From NCBI GenBank assembly GCA_019022495.1, contig JAFEKR010000050.1:62001-126000 (forward strand): a stretch of DNA of 64,000 nt, in the 5' to 3' direction. Positions 53,629-64,000 of this stretch are shown piece after piece (the stretch's first letter is position 1; each line of letters begins with the position of its first letter). The translations under genes and the position numbers were made by a program. This DNA comes from Epichloe hybrida. Taxonomy: Eukaryota; Ascomycota; Sordariomycetes; Hypocreales; Clavicipitaceae. The notes beneath the pieces were generated by a model. It searched no databases, was not told the DNA's origin, and worked only from the letters and a program-made list of their open reading frames with translations.

Positions 53629-56623
53629 GGTATTCCTGTATGAAAACCAGTCGTCAAGGTGACTGTGGTCTTCAGCCCCAACGAAGAACGACACGGCAGG
53701 GGATTCTGGGGTAGGAGAAACAGTAGTCTGCCCTCCCAGAAGGCAGAATAACCTTTGATTCGTTTCGTTGGTCACAAGGTGAGGCAGACGGGCAGACGGG
53801 CGAGCGGGCGGGCAGGCGGACGGACGGTAGATACAGGACAATCAAGGCAAAATAGCATGGGAGATGTTTGTGTAAGAAGGTGCTCGGTGTAGACATTTTG
53901 CGAACAGAGGACGGACCATGAGGATATTGATATGAGTTCTGAAGGCCAACAAGGCAAGCAGACCAGTATAAAGAAAGAGTGTGTGTGTGTTTTAGAATCG
54001 CGGACAGGGGCGTGCCTCCGGGAAGATAAACGGACCCCACACACCCCATACTAAGTACACCCCCCACCGTCAAGAGGGAGTGCATATGGTTAGGACCATG
54101 AATTAGTATCGTTGGACACTTGAGGAATTGTCTCGAGCAGAAGAACCTCAACCACATCCCTGGACTGCGCATGTCGAAGAAGAAACACCTTTCGGTACCA
54201 CTGCCACTGCCACTGCCCCAAGCGCGGAGAAGAAAAAAAGACGGGGGGGGGGGGGGGACCACCACCTGTTGAGATGCTCAGATCGACCAAACGGGGGCAT
54301 CACTTGTAACCCGTACGGATTACCAACGCCAAATCTGACAGGTCAGTATTCATCGCAACATACTCCGTGGGGGCATGCGCTGCGAAAGCCGGTCAGTCAT
54401 CATCGGCGCGCAACGAGCAGTGTGCGGCCACAGCGTCTTGTATCATGGCCATCATGGCCCATCATGGCCCATCATGGCTGGAGAGGGAAAAGAAGAACTT
54501 CAGCCTTTAATCAATTCGCCCTGATGAGTTTCTGCTGCGTTGGTTGCCCCGCAGAACCAAAAGCGGGGCAGAGACCCACCCCCAAAACCGGTGTTAACAG
54601 CCGAATCCACATCGTCTGTCTTATCCTTCCCTTCCCCAGTCTTTTAAAAGGTAGCATTGAGCCAAGACCCCCAATCTCATTCATCGCAGCCCGCCGTGGG
54701 CGAACAGCCCGTGCATTTAGCATTTACCCATGGCAATAAACATGAATTGCCCCTCGGATCCAGCTCCAATCTGGGATGGCGCCTTAAGCAGATGACGGAT
54801 TACGGATTACGGATTATTACTCCGTGTCGGGTAATTACGCAGTGCGGAGTACTATAATTAGACCAAGATGCCCCTCCCTCTCTCTTGCGCTTCTTCAGAC
54901 GATTTGCCGGCAAAGCGGGAAAAGAGACAAGAAAGAAAACATGGGCGCCCCTAATAATACGTCCGTACATACATGTATCCGTCTAACCGCACCCTTCCTT
55001 ATCCAAACAACGGGGGGCTTACAACGATATGCGGGACGGCCCCGCGCCAGCAACCCCGAATCGAGCCTTCCAATATTACTCCGTACGGATTACGGAGTGC
55101 AAACTTCTTTGTGTCCCATGCAAGCAAGGCCCAGCCCAGTCAGTGGTCGCCCTGCCGCCTCGAATCTGCAGCAACTTGTGGCGAAACGCGAAACACTTTG
55201 GCGGCGTCTAGCGCTGTATTCGCATCCGTTTCATTCGCCGTGGGAAACGTTTGTGCTACCCCAGAATGGTGACCACCCGGGACTCTAGCATGGGGGGTTT
55301 TTTTTTTTTTTTTCTCGCCAAGATTAGACTTGCTCAGAAGAACCTTTGTTAATCGGCCGGGGAAGTAAACTCGACGGGCCGGGGGTGCGTGGAATCTCCG
55401 TGAATAACACTTGCAGTTCGCCTTGCCAGCAAACATCTGGTCATGCATATCAGCGGCAGTTTAGGAATTCCCAGTCATTTCCCGACAATCTGGTCAACCC
55501 GAAACGCGTCAGCCAGTCAATAGAAGAAGAAGAAGAAAAAGAAAAGAGGGGGGAAAAGCAAAGTTCAGCCCCAGGGTTTCTGTCGATCACCATGTGTCTC
55601 TCATCCCGTCCCATGTCTCTCCGTAAAGTGGAGTGCTCTTTCAATCCGACCCTACCTGGACGCGTTATTCTCACAAAATGGCAACCCAACACAACAAGAC
55701 TGAGACTGCATGGCCCCCCTTGTTGCGGGCCGCGCCTTGGCGTGCGTTCTTGCAGTAAACGCCGTTGGGAGGCGCGGAGTAGCTTTCGCTCATCCCAGGG
55801 CCCCGTGGTAGACGACAGTACTCCGTATGCGCATGTTCAATGTTCATTCATCCAAACGAGTTGCTCCGTAGGTGTGTGTTGTTGATGTTTTCTGCAGGGC
55901 GGCGGAAACCCCGAGAGCGGCCGCTCTGCTGGCATACTTACTTGATGGAGGATAAGATGATCGGCTGGGTTGGAGTGGACTAAAGGGGACGGGACGGGAC
56001 CAGCCGCAGATTCGCAGTAGACGGGACGGGACGCCACGGGATGGGACGGCAAGAGATGCTATCTGCCGTGTGTTTCAATGTGATTCATCAGATGCTGGCT
56101 GGTACCGGCCTGCTGGTTCTCCCCAAGCATGGCCAGGGATAGTCCAAATCGCTGCATCATCTTGGCCCGCCTCTCACCACTACCACGGAGTCCACGGAAT
56201 AATACTCATCGTCATTTCCCAACTGCATGGCACCAAGGCGCTGGGTGGTGGAGATGCCGCCCGTCCTGCAGGCTGCTGCATGCAGCCATGGGAAAGGGGG
56301 GTGCAGGTGCCTAATACTAGCACTGGGTCATCCATCTTACGTACATGCACGATCCAACGAGTCGCTGCCACATTGACGCAAGAAAGTATCTTGGTAGAGC
56401 CTGAAAGGTGTCTCGTCTATTCAGAGCTGAGGGGGCCCGGTTTGAGAACCAGATTCTCATTCTCGGCGAACCTCCCTTGTCAGGAACATGGATCCAAGAA
56501 TAATACGTAGATCCGACTTACCCTATTCGCATCATTCAATCATTATCATCAGTTCAGTCATAGCTCGCACAGATCCATGCCCATTATGCACACGTCGTAA
56601 GCCTCATTCTCGTGCATCTGCTC
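53629..56623. other. 3-kb region without recognisable genes upstream of a zinc-finger gene
   Basis: Holds a 15-base G run (54243-54257), CATCATGGCC repeats (about 54444-54480), CGGATTA triplets (54796-54813), nonamer motifs at 55077 and 55819, and a T run (55299-55313). Open frames of up to 200 residues overlap each other and have no domains. Long upstream regions are common for regulatory genes. Confidence 0.5.
54243..54257. repeat. poly-G tract
   Basis: Run of 15 G, unusual in length for G in this window; a possible length-error site in sequencing. Confidence 0.8.
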
Positions 56624-59177
56624 CTAGCCAGCGCACAGGGAGAGGTATTGCGAGTCTTGGCGTTGCTGTTCATCTTGCCCCGTCTCTGGTGCATCTTCAT
56701 CAGGCAGGAGTTCTTTTGTGATGGGACATTCGTGACATCGATAGCGTCCACAGCTGACACAGGCTGAGGATGTCCTCAAGTTCATGAACATGGCGCATTC
56801 GCACTGCAAAGTCTTGTTAGTCAGAGTCGCTTACGGCGCCGACTGAGTGACTTACACATTGCCACATTTCTGCCCATTTGTTTCTTTTCCTCTTTCGACG
56901 AGGTACTTCCGAGAACATCGGGTCCGCTGGTCTCTTCTGCGAGGCAGACGCACTGGAGACGGTTTGGCTCATTGTGATACCAGGGTGTGGGCTTCCATAA
57001 CTGGAATCTGGAGCAGCGACAGGTGTCTGGGTTTCGTGCTTCCATTCTTCGATGCTTTGCTGAGAATAGGCACCTCTGCCGCAAAAGTGGGCGTCAACGT
57101 GGTCGAATCTTTTGGTCCACGCATTGCCGTTCCCGTCGTTGAGATCAACGTCGATGCGTTGAACGCAGAATCCACACCAAAAGTATGCATTGCAGTGTTT
57201 GCCTTGTCGACATTGGTCAACTCTACTGTCAATATCCTCGGGACAGATGAAGTGGGCGTTTTTAAGATGCATCTTGAACGTTTCACGACGGTTCCACTCC
57301 TTTTTGCAATCTTCCACATCGCATACCCACGACTCTATGTTGTAATGTTGTTTGCTTTCGTGCCTTTTCCAGTCGTTCTTACTTCCAAAACTTTTTGAAC
57401 AATCCCGCCACGTACAGAAATAAGGCTTTGAATGCCTCTTTTTGTGTTTGCTGTGTCTAAGAGGTCAGATGGTGCTCGCACACATATCGGGGCAGAGGGC
57501 GATTAATGCCGAGTCACAGTACATACGTCAACTCGCACTGCCTCTTGAAAGACTTCTGGCATGTTGGACAAAGATGTGATCGTTTCAACGCCGTCTCTGT
57601 TTCCGTCGCACCTCCCTCTTCGCTGTCAGGTATTCTGTTGTCGAGCGCGGCCTGCAAAGTCTCGCGTGGTATTTGTCTCAGAAGTCTCAAAATGTCTTCA
57701 GATGCTGTCAATGGGGAAGAGGACGACTGCAGAATCCCACTTGGAGACAGCGCGGAAACCAGACTGCTGTTTGTATACAGGGGAGGAGTTGTGGGTTCCA
57801 GCTGGGGTTGACTCGCCGCCATTGTAGTGTTTCCAGTAGAGCCTGAGACTGGTGGGTTCTCCGAGACGTATTCGTTGGTCTCATCAATGTCGGAGATATG
57901 ACCGTGGCTTCGACTTTCAACATGGACATGCCCTCCATGAGGTACATCATCGTTGAATCGATGGCCGCCGGTTGCATGTGGCACGCTGCGAGGTGGGTCA
58001 GTATGAGGTTGTTGCAAACCATCATCGTTTGCAATATGTAAATTTGCACCCAAGTTGTGCTCATGACTGTTTAGCATGACCGGACTGATGAACTCTTGTT
58101 GCGTCGAGGGTGCCAGCACACTCGCATTGGCGAGGACATGAGAGTTGCGGTGTATGAACATTGAGAAACGTTGCTCCTGGAAAACATTGTTCGCTTGATC
58201 ACCTGGAGCAAGCTCATCTGCGAAGGCAATGCGCGAGTGTGGGCCACTGATGTCTGTGTGGGCTCCCGTCCCGACACCTTGTAAAGCAAGATGTTGAGCT
58301 TGGCCAGTGGCACCACTTATGGTGTCCATTAAAACCTTGGGGTTTTGCTGGCCTCTGCTCATGTAATGATCCAAATTATCGGAAGGCCTCAATCGAATGT
58401 GATGTACTCGATCGAGGTGTGCGAGGAAGTTATCCTTCCTAGGCCATTCGATTTTCTTCCTTGTATTCGACTTGCCTAACTGATCTTTGCAGTGGATGCA
58501 TTCATAAAGCACCGTGGTCCCTTTGTCATAAAATTCTTTACGGTGAACGGTTCGTTTATGTCTATCAAGATCATTTTGTGTTGCAAAGCCTTTGGTACAA
58601 TTACGGATATCACATTTGTGAGGCTTCTTGTGCCGATTTATGTGTTTTCTAAGACAGAGCAGATGTTAGTTCAATCCCACTGCAAGTTTTTGGGCAAATT
58701 CAAGATTTCAGACCTCAGCTCTGAGTTATTCTTTGCTTCATAATCGCACTTCATACACTTCAGATTGAGTACATCCTCGGTCTTTCCCGTCCTGACAGAT
58801 GGGCTAGAAACGCTGTAAGACAAATGGCTGCCTCCATATCCAGAGTCAACGTAGTCGGTGGCCTGCGCGGCTGACTGCTGAATATTGGTCTTGGGATACC
58901 CGTCTTGCTGTTGGTTCTGTGGATTCGAGGTGTAGGGAGCTTGTTCATTACCCAAAGAAGTCTGCGTTGGGATGATGCCAGTCGCAACATATGGATCGTC
59001 TGGATGATTGGAGAATTTCTGAATCGCATATGGTCGTTGCATGATAGAATTTTCCGTCATTGCGGTGTAACCACTCCCCCAATTGTTTGGATCGAACTGC
59101 ATTCCTCCATTTCCACCATTGTTGGAGTTCTGGGTGCTGGGCCTCATCCCGAGCAAAGGCCGATAATTCGGAAGCAT
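56624..59177 (-). CDS. multi-finger C2H2 zinc-finger protein
   Basis: Four exons on minus, 59177-58714, 58648-57527, 57456-56856 and 56803-56624, encode 788 residues; phases match at all three introns (2, 2, 0). The first donor (GTCTGA) is weak, but the join is supported because it completes a finger, C-x2-C-D-Y...E-L-R-K-H-x3-H. Next come K-C-D-I-R-N-C-x4-F-A-T-Q-N-D-L-D-R-H-x4-H, a C-x2-C...H-x4-H finger, a long polar linker (about 230-500), C-P-T-C-Q-K-S-F-K-R-Q-C-E-L-T-x-H, then C-T-W-R-D-C-x3-F-G-S-K-N-D-W-K-R-H and further fingers. The last exon is Cys-rich (C-x-C...C-x2-C...C-x2-C). No signal peptide. Probably a nuclear regulator of unknown target. Confidence 0.82.
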
Positions 59178-60809
59178 TTTCCTTCCACAAATATTGCCAC
59201 AATGTCTTGGCTCACTGTGGATACAATAAATATAGCACAACGACGTCAGGACGGAAAACTCCTACCCGAGACCCGGACTTATCAAAGCAGGGGAGGTTGA
59301 ATGAACGTGCCCAAGACGTTGGAGAACTTTCCGGCAAAATGAAAAGGCAAGGGAAAGAGCAAAGACGTTAAGTCTTGTCAATGAACAGTTCCTAACAAAT
59401 CGACAGCTGATTTGCAAGGTCCGAAATGGGCGAAGTTCCCGAGTGCAGCGAGCAATATTGTGACGTTTCGTGCGAGACTATTCTCTGTCGAGTGACGAGA
59501 TACTGTACATCAAGGCAGGTGTTGGGTGTTGCTACTATTGAGGGGCCAAAAAGGGCTGGAGGGATCAAGGGGACGAGTAATGCTTGTAGTCGTTCAGAGC
59601 TTGAAAGATGATGATGCTGTACTCCCTACCGCGTACAATGAATGGCAACCCGCATATGGCGACGGTGGCGTGGCATTCGAAGAGTCAGTGCTTCGAGGAG
59701 CACAAGAACACTTTGGATGCAACTGCCAGGGTCCGATGCGCAGCGAGAGGGTTGGCAAGACAATGATAATGGATGGCGTCCTATGGGAATGCAGCTGCAA
59801 GAGGGGACCGAGAGGAGATGCCTCGCTGATAGACGGCGAGGGCGACGGCGACGGCCATGAAGAAGGCCGATAGATGAATGTGCCTGACCTTTGCGGACGC
59901 CTTTTCTGGGACGTGGACGGGGACGGACGGACTCGCACCTCGCCTCGCTCTTGCCTCTTTATCGCCAAGTCCTAAAGTGGAGGTGGTGCGCCCCGTCGTC
60001 CGCCTCACTTGCACTTGTCTTGTTTTCTTCACTCCGTGCTCCGCTCGATATGCCTTTGTCCAAAGATAATGGCTACACCGAGAGCGCCATTTTCTTTTGG
60101 GCTTCAAATATTGCGAAAGGAAGAGCCAGTACTGACACAAGTCACTCAGATCCTTGTTTCTGAAAAGGCGACCACAAGGCAACCAACAGGGGTTTTCAGG
60201 CGACTGCACTGATTGGCACTTAACGACACACCCTCGATCGAAACCTACCTTGCCGATGATGAAGCTTTTTGCCACTACTTCTCGTCCGTGAAGAAAGACT
60301 CTGGTCATCGAGTGAGTCTTGCAGGGATGACATGCACATTTGGTCTCTTCTCACCGCACGACCCGCAGACTCCATGACCATACGAAGATCTCAACACCAT
60401 ACGTTCTTGATCGCACCCTCATTACCTTTTTCATTACATATCAGAAAGAAACCCAAATTCGAGGGTAGGAGCTGATCTACGTGCACAACCACAAGGCCCA
60501 AACTTTGCAGTACACAAGTGGCACAGCGCCCATGAGATCAGGCACTACTTCATCAGCTCATCTCGAGGGGACGCGATTTACCCTACTTCAATGTAGCAGG
60601 ACGCTCTCTGCATATTGTTTTCAAAGGCCATTTCAATGTTGTTTGTGTATGTTTTTCACAATTTACGCCCCTGGAATCGTGTGATCAAACGATAATTTTG
60701 CGACGTGACCGTTGTTGCCGACGTGAATCATAAGAAGATATTGACAAGCAAGGCAACTTGTGAATCGAGACTTTATTTTGTTGAGATGAGCTTCAGCCAC
60801 AAAGAGGAA
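59178..60809. other. 1.6-kb intergenic region, no gene recognised
   Basis: Between the zinc-finger start (-) and the Dap1-like stop (-). A GGCGAC/GACGG-rich patch occurs near 59837-59862 and 59915-59930. Open frames on both strands are short and lack domains. Confidence 0.45.
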
Positions 60810-61438
60810 TTATTCCATATTAGTAGCACCGTCAACGACACCAACAATGTTGTAGCGCTTGGAGAAGAAGGTAATCCAGTCGTTCAAAGTCTCTTTCTCC
60901 TTGTCCTCCAAGTCGTGCCACTCCGATTTGACATCCTCGGGCTTGGTTGACGTCTTTCCTAATGCTCTTGATGCATCCTTTCCTGCAAAGACTATAACAC
61001 TAGTTAAATATGGCCAGGACCGAGGACAAAACAATCTGACGTACCATGGTATGAGCCACCTGGCTGGTAGGCCTTGTTCCCAGTCACGTCGTAGACCTTG
61101 CCCTATTATATCATTTGGTCAGCCTATGAATACTGGGACCATGGTCTGTCGAGACCAGCCAGAGATGTCAACGTACCTTGATGGCGACATAGCATTTCCC
61201 ACCATCATTGCCTAGCTTGCTTATATCAGCCTCACTTGTCGGTATTTGTTTTTCTCTCGGCTTGGAGATTTTCTGAGTTGGCGCACACGCAGTCGGCGGT
61301 GAACTGGATTGAAGCTTCACATGAAGCTTTTTACAATCGACACGTACCGTCTGCTTTAGCAAGCTCGTCAACAGAAATGGGATCGTCCTTGGGAGGGTTC
61401 AACTGAACCGGAGTCTTGGGCTCGAATCTGCCGGCCAT
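60810..61438 (-). CDS. Dap1/PGRMC-type cytochrome b5-like haem-binding protein
   Basis: Four exons on minus, 61438-61348, 61211-61177, 61102-61045 and 60991-60810, encode 121 residues; the second exon has only 35 bases. Phases match (1, 0, 1), and three donors are GTACGT with YAG-type acceptors. The cytochrome b5-like fold is seen as V-A-I-K-G-K-V-Y-D-V-T-G (39-50), then G-G-S-Y-H-V-F-A-G-K-D-A-S-R-A-L (57-72); Tyr60 is at the place of the axial haem ligand Tyr of PGRMC1. Yeast and fission-yeast Dap1 bind haem and support P450 enzymes of sterol synthesis such as Erg11. Unlike animal PGRMC there is no membrane segment. It shares a 260-base promoter with the TPR gene. Confidence 0.92.
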
Positions 61439-61698
61439 TTTGTTTCTCTATCTTGTGTCGGAATTACCGTGATTGTAAGGACTTGTCTGGATCAACAAAG
61501 GTTTCCTTCTTCCGCGGTGGTGGGCAGTTCCCCCACCTCGGGATCTTTGGCCCAATCGGGACTAGTGCCTCGTCAAGTCGTCCGCCCGCCTTTCTTCTCT
61601 CCTGTGGCCAAAAGTAGCATCATCAAAGCTACCACCACAGTTCCAAGCTCTCAGCCATCGCAGCCCTGTTGCGAAACAATTGCGCCTCAGCCGAAACA
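61439..61698. promoter_or_regulatory. bidirectional promoter (Dap1-like gene and Mgr3-like gene)
   Basis: 260 bases separate the two divergent ATGs. No TATA box; the sequence is of mixed composition with CCA-rich patches. Shared control is inferred from spacing only. Confidence 0.55.
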
Positions 61699-63339
61699 AT
61701 GTCGGTTGCGGCAATTGCTTCGCTCAGGCCTCTCCACGGGAGATGTATACGCCATGCGACACCGGGATTGCTCTCGGTGCGAGTCCAGTTGGCATCGGCG
61801 ACCTTGACACTACGAGCTGTCGTCTCACTGCCGCAAAGGCAGAGACGATTCCAATCACAATCGAGCACGCCGGGAAACCAAAATCAGCCGCCCAAGCAAG
61901 CAAAGCCACCGGCCACGTTTCGCCAGTTCGTGGGACGTGCCTTGGGAGCCAGTCTGAGGAATGTCGCCGTCGCCATCAGTCCTCGCGGCATCCGGTCCGC
62001 GTACAAGGATGCGCCTGCGCTGACGAGCATGAACATCATCCTGTAGGCTGTCTTTCTTTCCTTCTTGCCGTCCCGCTCCGGAAACTATAAATATGCACTT
62101 TCGCCTTTCATGATGTTTGCTTTGCTAATATGGGCGCCCACTCATAGACTCGCATTGCTCGCCGTCATATCTGCCATAGCCATCCGCTCCTACTTGCTTA
62201 CATTCTACAATTCCGAATTCAGTCGGTACCCCGAACCCGTCGCCAACACCCTCCGGCGCGCGATATACTACACGAACTATAAGCCGGATCCAGAAATGGC
62301 GCTCAAGTATTACAAAATGGCCATGGAGCAGGTTGCTCAAATAGGGCTGGACCCTTTCTCCGACGAAGTTCTCGGCATCCGGATCCAAGTGGCATGTTGG
62401 CTGGAGAAGATTAACAGTTACAAAGCATCAATCGATGTGCTCGAATCTGTGCTACAGGACTGCAAGAAGTGGATTTCGGCCATGGAACAGTCTGCTTCCG
62501 AGGGCAAAATCACGGCAGCAGCATCCAAGAACGACGGCGCTGCAAGGGCCGCGGATGGGAACAAGGTTGGCAGTGGAACAGAGCCTGACGTCGAGGTCGA
62601 AACGCCATGGCGGAAGAGACAGCGACTGCTGGCCAAGGCTGTCGGCACGGCGGTCAAGCTGGGTGAATTGTACGCGGACGAACACGTGCTAGAACCCGAA
62701 AAGTCCCACGAGCATCTAGTCTGGGCCGTGGAGACGTCTCTAGAGGAGTTTAGAAGACGAGCAGGCGAGGGGATCAAGCCCGGCGAACAAGCGTGGCTGT
62801 CGGCTACGGAGCTGGGCGGCATGATGGAATCCCTGGGCAGGCTCTACGAGCGGCGGTCGCAGTTCCAACTAGCCGTGCCCTTGTTCTTCCAGGCCCTGAA
62901 AGTGTGCGAGAGCCCGTGCCATAGAGCCGTCATCATGAACAACCTCGCCGCATGTTTCGCGCAGCACCCCGTCCCTGACACCAACACGGCAGAGGCAGAG
63001 GCAGAGCTGTCGGAATCTATACGCTCACTCCCCGGCCAATCGGCGCTCCCCAAGACGAGGACAGAGTGCCTAGAGGCCGGGCTCAACTGGGCTCAAAATG
63101 CGCATGCCCACGGCCGGGATGTCAAGGGCGAGGCGAGGACGGCAGAGTGCGACGAAGCGTGTGCTGCCGCTTTGTGCAACTGGGCTGACGTGGCTGCCAT
63201 GATGGGCAAGACGGAGCTCGCACAGCAGAAGTACAAGCAGTGCATCGATATGAGCGAGAAGTTGGGCTTCCCAGACGGTGTCGAGCAGGCTAGAAGAGGG
63301 CTGGCCAGGTTGGCGGCAACGACGCAGTCCAAGAAGTGA
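61699..63339 (+). CDS. mitochondrial TPR protein, Mgr3-like
   Basis: Two exons, 61699-62042 and 62148-63339, with a 105-nt intron (GTAGGC...ATAG, phase 2), encode 511 residues. Exon 1 gives a basic, acid-poor presequence (M-S-V-A-A-I-A-S-L-R...R-R-F-Q-S-Q) and the intron lies inside the membrane segment (NIILLALLAVISAIAIRSY, about 112-130), which only becomes continuous after splicing. The rest is helical and TPR-like: A-L-K-Y-Y-K-M-A-M-E-Q, a central part with an Ala/Lys-rich insert about 235-275, and a C-terminal repeat, L-A-Q-Q-K-Y-K-Q-C-I-D-M. Yeast Mgr3 is an inner-membrane adaptor presenting substrates to the i-AAA protease; the assignment is by layout and should be read as similar to Mgr3, not proven. 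Confidence 0.83.
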
Positions 63340-64000
63340 ATGTGAAACATACTCCGTATGTATAGTACCTTGCAATGAATGACACTGGTACAATGCGGGA
63401 GCTGAAGGTCATGTGAAGGCCGGCTATGTTACATGTCCATTATCTCTAAAAAGGCTCATCAACAAAGAGCAAAAACATTTCTTGTACAGAAATCCATATA
63501 CAACCATCAAAGTTGCTCGCAACCCATTCATTCATTCCGTAAACCCATGAATGTTTTTTTTTTTCCTTTTTTTTCAAACAGAATGCCAATCGCCCTCCCT
63601 CTTCATCCCAGCCCGCAACTCCAACGAACATCCTCCCCCTCTTGGACTGCCAAAAACGGCAAGCAAGCTACGCGCTCGTTCGTGGCTCATGACCCGGGAA
63701 CACTTTTTTTTTTTTTTTTTTCTTTTTTTTTTTTTCTGTCGAAGCGACAAGGGACGTTTTTGTACGGAATTTCGGGAGAATTAGAAAGAAAAAAAAAAGA
63801 AGTTGGGGAATAGAAAGGTGTCACGATCACCGTCGGAATGAATGAATGAACAGAGGGCTGACTAGATTCTACTGCGCTATGAGAACGCAACTACCTAGGG
63901 GTTAGTTCGTGAAGGTTTTAAACTCTAACCTACCACATAAAAGTGGGCAGTCCTCGCTATATACCCCTCTTTACGTACATATGGCGAGCTTATAGCTAGA
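63340..64000. other. 3' flank with homopolymers, AT-rich right end
   Basis: A perfect TACTCCGTA at 63350, T runs at about 63547-63555 and 63704-63735, and GAATGAATGAATGAA at 63837-63849. The last ~120 bases are TA-rich, contain GGTTAG and CTAACC in inverted order (about 63900-63932), and resemble the base bias of the left-edge relic, but no protein trace could be read. It may be the start of another repeat. Confidence 0.45.

Noticed and set aside
54128..54739. 203-residue open frame on plus upstream of a zinc-finger gene
   Set aside because: Runs through a poly-G tract, has no domain, and overlaps other equally long accidental frames.
59526..60308. Open frames of 115-175 residues on both strands
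   Set aside because: Overlapping, no signals or domains, composition unlike the neighbouring genes.

Overview
The window is nuclear DNA of a filamentous ascomycete, most likely a Sordariomycete of the Hypocreales. The evidence is short introns (46-136 nt, apart from one of 328 nt) with GTAAGT-type donors and YAG acceptors, compact genes on both strands, AT-skewed repeat debris that looks like repeat-induced point mutation (RIP), and fungal families: a WetA-like conidiation regulator, a FLC/TRP-like membrane protein, DUF3433, SUR7/PalI, GPI-anchored Cys-rich proteins and COP9 signalosome subunit 3. The genus cannot be fixed from the sequence alone. I find 20 protein genes. Intron positions were chosen by reading frame, splice signals and family continuity; there is no transcript evidence.

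Layout. 1-540: end of a Ty1/copia-type pol relic riddled with TAG stops. 0.9-4.5 kb: a DUF1365 membrane protein and a GFA/CENP-V zinc enzyme. 4.9-8.0 kb: two GPI-anchored Cys-rich surface proteins, both on minus. 8.9-18.7 kb: housekeeping block with a mitochondrial rRNA 2'-O-methyltransferase (MRM1 type), a PHD/chromo/SNF2 remodeller (Mit1/CHD-like) and COP9 subunit 3. 18.7-28.3 kb: a looser, repeat-rich stretch with two unrelated-looking secreted PLC-type phosphodiesterases, a SUR7/PalI membrane protein, a small secreted Cys-rich protein (effector candidate) and an intact-looking 357-bp TA-flanked MITE with ~44-bp terminal inverted repeats.

29.2-35.6 kb: two large multi-pass membrane proteins (DUF3433 and FLC-like). 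36.2-38.1 kb: wetA, with a 3.6-kb upstream region free of recognisable genes. 41.7-42.6 kb: an unknown protein. 45.7-47.3 kb: an AIM24-family protein. 48.6-50.6 kb: an unknown Ser-rich protein whose reading frame shifts near 50.0-50.15 kb. 52.0-59.2 kb: two adjacent, co-oriented C2H2 zinc-finger genes with similar finger architecture. 60.8-63.3 kb: a divergent pair sharing a 260-bp promoter, a Dap1/PGRMC-type haem protein and an Mgr3-like TPR protein.

No biosynthetic cluster, CRISPR array or rRNA was seen. Several genes are predicted to act at the cell surface or in secretion (GPI proteins, PLC-like enzymes, SUR7, FLC, effector candidate), and several are regulatory (WetA, two C2H2 factors, SNF2 remodeller, COP9 subunit). 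The most unusual non-coding signals are the MITE, the RIP-decayed copia relic, a 9-bp motif TACTCCGTA/TACGGAGTA recurring only between genes, and decamer tandem repeats forming the leader of the small secreted protein.
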